DNA of 33,931 bases from contig JAVKSL010000024.1 of assembly GCA_039583695.1 (NCBI GenBank), positions 1-33,931 of the forward strand. The letters run 5' to 3'. The stretch comes from JAVKSL01 sp039583695. GTDB lineage: Bacteria; Actinomycetota; Acidimicrobiia; Acidimicrobiales; JAJPHD01. The notes under the pieces were generated by a model that worked only from the letters and a program-made list of their open reading frames with translations, was not told where the DNA came from and searched no databases. Positions 30,464-33,931 of the stretch are shown here, piece by piece. Made by a program: the position numbers and the translations under genes. Position 1 is the first letter of the stretch. Each line of letters starts with the position of its first letter.

Positions 30464-33199
30464 TCAGCCCGTGTTGCGCAGGCCGGTTGCGATTCCGTTG
30501 ACGGTGAGCATCACGGCTCGCGCCAGCTTGGGATCGCCCGAGCCCGGCTGCTCGGCCCGCGAGCGGGCCAGCAATGCCACCTGCAGGTAGCTGATCGGGT
30601 CGAGGTAGGCGTCACGCACCTCGAGGGTCCGTCGCAGGCCGGGGTGATGCGCCAGAAGGCGGTCCTCGCCGAGCAGCTCCAGCACCTCGACCACGCTCAA
30701 GCGGTGCTCGGCCTCGATTACGTCGAACAGGTGGTGGAGGTGAGGTGGCACCAAGCGCTCGACGTACAGTCGGGCGATGGCGAGATCGGTCTTGAACAGG
30801 ACCATCTCCACATTGGACAGGTAGGCCCGAAAGAAGTCCCAGGATTTGTGCATCACAACGAGATCGTCGGAGAAGCCCGCCTCCCGGGCGGCTCGCAGGC
30901 CACTGCCCACTCCGAACCAACCCGGCACGATCTGGCGGGATTGAGTCCAGCCGAATACCCACGGGATAGCCCGAAGATCCCCCAGCCCGGTCCCGGCACT
31001 GCCTGCCTGTCCGGGCCGTCGAGAGGGTCGGGACCCGATGTTCAGGTTGGCCAGCTCTTCCACGGGCGTCGAGGACGCAAAGTACTCCAACGCACCAGGG
31101 TCCTCGACGAGCTTTCTATAGGCGGTCAAAGCCGCGCACGACACGCAGCCCATCACCTGGTCCCAGCGGGCCAGCACCTCGGGCAGCTGACAGGCTTCCC
31201 GGTGCAAGAGGGTGCCCTGGAGCACCGAGGCCACCGAGATCTCAAGGTTATGCCGGGCCAGCTCGGCCAGCCCGTACTTGTCCGAGATCACCTCACCCTG
31301 CTCGGTGATCTTGATCGACCCGTCGAGAGCGCCATTTGGCTGGGCCAGGATCGCCTGGCCTGCTGGCCCACCCCCCCGGCCGACTGTCCCCCCCCGGCCG
31401 TGAAACAGGCGCAGCCGGACGCCGTGAGCTGCCGCGCAGTCCCGCAGAGCCCGCTGGGCTCGATGGATCTCCCACAGTGAAGTGGTGATGCCCCCATCCT
31501 TGTTGGAGTCCGAGTAGCCGAGCATCACCTCCTGGAGGTCCCCCCTGATCGACACCACCCGCCGGTAGCTGGGATCGCTGAGCAGCTGGTCGAGGATCGT
31601 GCCGGCGTGGCGTAGCTGGTCGATGGTCTCGAACAGCGGAACGAAGCCGATGTCCGCCCTGCCTTCGTGCACGCACACAAGTCCCGCCGTCTGGGCCAGC
31701 ACCACCGGCGCCAGCAGGTCGTCCGCTCCGCTGGTCATCGAGACTATGTAGCTTTCGATTCCTTCGGGGTAGATGTCCAGGGCAGTCCGCATCATGGTGA
31801 AGATCTCGAAGGTCGCCCTGGCGTCACGGTCCAGCTCGCCTGGAGGCCCAGCCCCGCTCGCCAAGGCTCCCGAGAGCACCTGAGCTCGTTCGTCCCTGGC
31901 AAGTGACAGGTAAGCGGGCCCCAGCAGGCCGGCGACGGCCACATGATGTTGTTGGGCGTGCTCCCGAACATCCATCGTCGCGAGCGACAGGCCAAAAGCC
32001 CCCGCAGTGCGGATGTAGCGGTCCACCAAGCCTCGGGCCACCCGCTCGCCCCCGTGGGCCATCAGCGAGTCCCGCATGATACACAGCTCGTCGATCAGCT
32101 CCCCGGTGCGCGCGTAGGCCACCCTGGTTCCCGGCATGCGGACCTGTCCCAGCTGGGCTGCCGTGTTCAGAAGTCGCTCCCGGATGTACGAGCACTTGAG
32201 GCGGTACGGCTCCTCGGCGTTCAGGCGTCCGTAGCGGGCGAACACCCCCGGAAGGGCCTCGCGGTCGGCCGCCAGGCTGGCTTCCAGCTCCTCGGAGACC
32301 GCCACGATCCTGGTGGACGAGCTCAGCTCGGTGATGAGCTGCTCGATACCGGCGACCAGGTTGGTTAGGGCATGCTCGTGCCCGAGGGCCAGAGCTGCCA
32401 GGGTCACCCCCGGCGTCACCCGCGGGTTCCCGTCGCGATCCCCGCCCGCCCAGGTCCCGAAGCGGATCGGCCGAGCCCGGACCGGCAGCTCGATGTCCAG
32501 GCGGGAGAGCTGAGCAGCATAGTCCTCGAGCACGTCAGGAAGTACCTCGGTGAACAGCTGGTCCAGGTAGTTGATCGCCGAGGTGGCCTCGTCCAGGGGG
32601 GTTGGGCGCTCCCTCCGGAGCTCGTCGGTCTGCCAGAGCAGGTCGATGACCTCCTCCAGCCGCCGCTCGGCGCGTGCCCGGTCTGCCGGCGAGACGCGCG
32701 GGTCGGAGCGGCGCTCGAGCAGCTCGGCCACTTGCCGGCGCTTGGTGAGGATCGACCGCCGCGCGGACTCTGTTGGGTGCGCGGTGAACACCGGCCGCAT
32801 CTCCAGCTTGGCGACCACCGTCTCGATCTCTGGCCTGGGCAGCCCGCCAGCAGCCAAAGCGTCCACGGTACGGCCCAGCCAGCCTCCTTCGGCGTCAGAG
32901 CGCGCCGTCGGGTCGGCTCGGTGGAGCTGCTCCGCGATGTTGGCCAGGTGAAAGAAGGACGAGAACGCCCGGACGAGGGAGATTGCGGTTGGAAGGTCGA
33001 CCCCCGACAGCAGCTCCTCGAGCTCGACGGCCGCTCGTCCGGTCCCCGAGCTGCGTGCCTGACGGGTCAGGACCCTGACCTGCTCGACCAGGTCGAAGCA
33101 CCCCTGGCCCTCATGGCGCTGGATCGAGCGGCCCAGAAGCTCGCCCAAGAGGCGGATGTCGGCCCGCAGCGCACGGTCAGCAGGCGGCTCGGAGGGCAT
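30464..33199 (-). CDS. ppc: Phosphoenolpyruvate carboxylase
   Basis: PEPC makes oxaloacetate from PEP and bicarbonate, refilling the TCA cycle. The 911-residue product has catalytic His141 in VFTAHPTESARRS and GTWAGGDRDGNPRVT. GYSDSNKDGG, the Gly-rich FHGRGGTVGRGGGP loop, QGEVISDKYG and IPWVFGWTQSR then GWFGVG follow, and it ends at the conserved C-terminal RNTG. The open frame continues to 33316, but ATG 33199 is preferred: TAGCGT (33212-33207) is seven bases upstream and the extension has no family resemblance. GC-rich and typical of the surrounding chromosome, in contrast to the DNA beyond it. Confidence 0.97.
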   Translation of the reverse strand: MPSEPPADRALRADIRLLGELLGRSIQRHEGQGCFDLVEQVRVLTRQARSSGTGRAAVELEELLSGVDLPTAISLVRAFSSFFHLANIAEQLHRADPTARSDAEGGWLGRTVDALAAGGLPRPEIETVVAKLEMRPVFTAHPTESARRSILTKRRQVAELLERRSDPRVSPADRARAERRLEEVIDLLWQTDELRRERPTPLDEATSAINYLDQLFTEVLPDVLEDYAAQLSRLDIELPVRARPIRFGTWAGGDRDGNPRVTPGVTLAALALGHEHALTNLVAGIEQLITELSSSTRIVAVSEELEASLAADREALPGVFARYGRLNAEEPYRLKCSYIRERLLNTAAQLGQVRMPGTRVAYARTGELIDELCIMRDSLMAHGGERVARGLVDRYIRTAGAFGLSLATMDVREHAQQHHVAVAGLLGPAYLSLARDERAQVLSGALASGAGPPGELDRDARATFEIFTMMRTALDIYPEGIESYIVSMTSGADDLLAPVVLAQTAGLVCVHEGRADIGFVPLFETIDQLRHAGTILDQLLSDPSYRRVVSIRGDLQEVMLGYSDSNKDGGITTSLWEIHRAQRALRDCAAAHGVRLRLFHGRGGTVGRGGGPAGQAILAQPNGALDGSIKITEQGEVISDKYGLAELARHNLEISVASVLQGTLLHREACQLPEVLARWDQVMGCVSCAALTAYRKLVEDPGALEYFASSTPVEELANLNIGSRPSRRPGQAGSAGTGLGDLRAIPWVFGWTQSRQIVPGWFGVGSGLRAAREAGFSDDLVVMHKSWDFFRAYLSNVEMVLFKTDLAIARLYVERLVPPHLHHLFDVIEAEHRLSVVEVLELLGEDRLLAHHPGLRRTLEVRDAYLDPISYLQVALLARSRAEQPGSGDPKLARAVMLTVNGIATGLRNTG

Positions 33200-33206
33200 C
33201 GCCCCC

Positions 33207-33212
33207 ACGCTA
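33207..33212 (-). promoter_or_regulatory. -10 box (TAGCGT) of a leaderless ppc transcript
   Basis: On the minus strand TAGCGT is followed by seven bases and then ATG 33199; there is no Shine-Dalgarno. Same spacing as for msrA and the MDMPI-family gene. Confidence 0.5.
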
Positions 33213-33254
33213 CAGGCTGTCCTTGTGGGCCTTGGAAACCTTAAGGAATATGCA

Positions 33255-33761
33255 TTATCCCGCCGCGCCCCAGTGCCCACCCCCAGCCATCCCGTCCCAG
33301 CCGGATCCGGTGCCATGTGTCGCGGCGGCCAATCGGGCCCAGGCCAGGATCAGGCTTTCAAGCGGAGATGCCTGTTGGCTGGCTGTCGGTGTGGTCGTGA
33401 TCGTCGGTGTGGTGACGGTGGTCGGTGTGGTGACGGTGGTCGGTGTGGTGACGGTGGTCGGTGTGGTGACGGTGGTCGGTGTGGTGACGGTGGTCGGTGT
33501 GGTCGTGATCGTCGGTGTGGTGACGGTGCTCGGTGTGGTGACCACCTGGGTGCTCACCGGGGGGGTTGTGGGTGCCGTCGGGGTCACGGTGACCGCGCCG
33601 GCGCTCTGCACGATGGCGGAGCGGACATGTGGTGGGGCAATTGTGGGCTTGCCGGCGAGGGGGGCGGGCGTGCCCGGCTCTGGACTCCGGGTGATCGGGC
33701 TGGTGTGGCTGTGCTTGGCCGGGGACGAGCTTCTCGCCGGGCGGGTCGTAACGACGCTCAC
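33255..33761 (-). CDS. Possible Thr/Pro-rich protein or C-terminal gene remnant
   Basis: The minus frame is open from the right end region to a TGA at 33255 and uses G/C in most third positions, as real genes here do. From GTG 33761 it would encode 168 residues: a Ser/Thr/Pro-rich stretch, then TTVTTP repeats from the 18-bp array, then a short Ala/Gly-rich end. There is no signal peptide or recognised domain. It resembles the Thr-rich tail of PBP2 and could be the tail of an exported protein cut off upstream by the element at the right edge. The repeat keeps other frames open too, so the call is weak. Confidence 0.25.
   Translation of the reverse strand: MSVVTTRPARSSSPAKHSHTSPITRSPEPGTPAPLAGKPTIAPPHVRSAIVQSAGAVTVTPTAPTTPPVSTQVVTTPSTVTTPTITTTPTTVTTPTTVTTPTTVTTPTTVTTPTTVTTPTITTTPTASQQASPLESLILAWARLAAATHGTGSGWDGMAGGGHWGAAG
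33388..33531. repeat. Eight 18-bp tandem repeats
   Basis: Units start at 33388 and every 18 bases after. Units 2-6 are identical (GGTGTGGTGACGGTGGTC); units 1 and 7 are an identical variant (GGTGTGGTCGTGATCGTC); unit 8 has one change and a ninth copy is degenerate. There are no spacers, so it is not a CRISPR. Read on the minus strand in one frame, it encodes TTVTTP. Confidence 0.92.
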
Positions 33762-33818
33762 GGGCCTGGTGGAGCTGAGGGTGCTTAGGTGGTCCTGGCA
33801 TAAATACAGTGACGTAAC

Positions 33819-33824
33819 TATGAT
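33819..33824 (+). promoter_or_regulatory. -10 box (TATGAT) likely driving the transposase
   Basis: TATGAT sits in an AT-richer stretch between two near-identical octamers, GTGACGTA (33809-33816) and ATGACGTA (33823-33830). The predicted transcript starts near 33831 and includes the hairpin at 33853-33880. Confidence 0.4.
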
Positions 33825-33852
33825 GACGTATTCAGGGGCTCCGGTGTAGCCT

Positions 33853-33880
33853 ATAGGTTCCCCCAGAGAGGGGAACCTAT
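33853..33880 (+). promoter_or_regulatory. Perfect 11-bp hairpin covering the transposase start codon
   Basis: ATAGGTTCCCC (33853-33863) and GGGGAACCTAT (33870-33880) are perfect inverted repeats with a 6-base loop. The right arm contains the GGGGA of the ribosome-binding site and the first two bases of ATG 33879. It may be an IS end or a translational lock. Confidence 0.7.
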
Positions 33881-33931
33881 GCCCAGGAAGAGCCCGTACG
33901 TGCTGGTTCTCACCGCCGATCAACGTCGAGT
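33879..33931 (+). mobile_element. 5' end of an IS630-family-like transposase gene, cut by the window edge
   Basis: Seventeen codons are visible, MPRKSPYVLVLTADQRR. Short openings of the form M-x-R-K-S-P-Y-x-x-x-L-s-x-x-Q/E-R are usual in actinobacterial IS630-type transposases, which continue into a helix-turn-helix. GAGGGG (33868-33873) is a suitable ribosome-binding site five bases upstream. With so few residues the family assignment rests on the N-terminal pattern, the preceding inverted repeat and the change in base composition. The catalytic DDE residues lie outside the window. Confidence 0.5.

Noticed and set aside
32372..33244. Long plus-strand ORF opposite the 5' part of ppc
   Set aside because: Shadow of ppc with no recognisable domain or ribosome-binding site.
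33388..33531. Possible CRISPR array
   Set aside because: Units are contiguous with no spacers and there are no cas genes; it is a simple tandem repeat.
33358..33801. Minus-strand His-rich ORF (HRHHTDH repeats)
   Set aside because: Third reading of the same 18-bp array. Composition outside the repeat is His/Pro/Arg-rich, as expected from an out-of-frame reading of GC-rich DNA.
33223..33849. Plus-strand ORF with GVVTVVGVV repeats
   Set aside because: The frame is held open by the 18-bp repeat. The hydrophobic run has no proper flanks, there is no ribosome-binding site, and the N-terminal part overlaps the ppc promoter.

Overview
This is a very GC-rich, gene-dense chromosomal segment that reads as the housekeeping core of an actinobacterium. 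Three things point that way. The gene order uvrD2-like / rpsA / coaE / uvrB, tig-clpP-clpX-folC-ndk and mreBCD-PBP2-rne-rplU-rpmA-obg-proB is typical of the phylum. There is a DinB/maleylpyruvate-isomerase-type (mycothiol-linked family) protein and an HRDC-tailed UvrD helicase. First genes of transcription units carry TAnnnT -10 boxes 6-11 bases before the start codon and no Shine-Dalgarno. Thr-rich and Ala/Pro-rich tails and a rod-shape (mre) cluster suggest a deep-branching lineage such as Acidimicrobiia, but that placement is inference.

Layout. 1-1451: the end of an unknown gene, a FabZ-like dehydratase and exonuclease III. 1453-3501 (minus): UvrD2-like helicase. 3502-4009: non-coding, with the rpsA promoter. 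4010-6151: ribosomal protein S1 and dephospho-CoA kinase. 6215-8271: SIMPL-domain exported protein, DUF1003 membrane protein and, convergent to them, a maleylpyruvate-isomerase-like protein. 8343-10358: uvrB. 10410-12114 (minus): hemolysin-III-like protein coupled to gpsA. 12253-12912: msrA. 13068-17783: tig-clpP-clpX-folC, tightly coupled. 17849-18259: ndk. 18340-23467: mreB-mreC-mreD-PBP2. 23786-26133: RNase E/G, L21 and L27. 26213-26698 (minus): peroxiredoxin. 26761-29148: obg-proB. 29335-30423: MscS channel. 30464-33199 (minus): PEP carboxylase. 33200-33931: accessory-looking region with an 18-bp tandem repeat, a possible Thr/Pro-rich gene remnant and, at the right edge, the start of an IS630-type transposase whose start codon lies inside a perfect 11-bp hairpin.

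How the genes work together. tig-clpP-clpX forms a protein folding and degradation unit. mreBCD-PBP2 forms the lateral-wall elongation machine, with its usual SEDS partner RodA not present here. rne-rplU-rpmA-obg links RNA decay with large-subunit biogenesis. xth, uvrD2 and uvrB are DNA repair genes scattered among metabolic ones. No clearly new multi-gene system is visible. The most noteworthy signals are the leaderless-promoter rule, overlapping divergent promoters, tandem repeats placed in intergenic regions, low-complexity tails on several essential proteins, and the hairpin-controlled transposase start.
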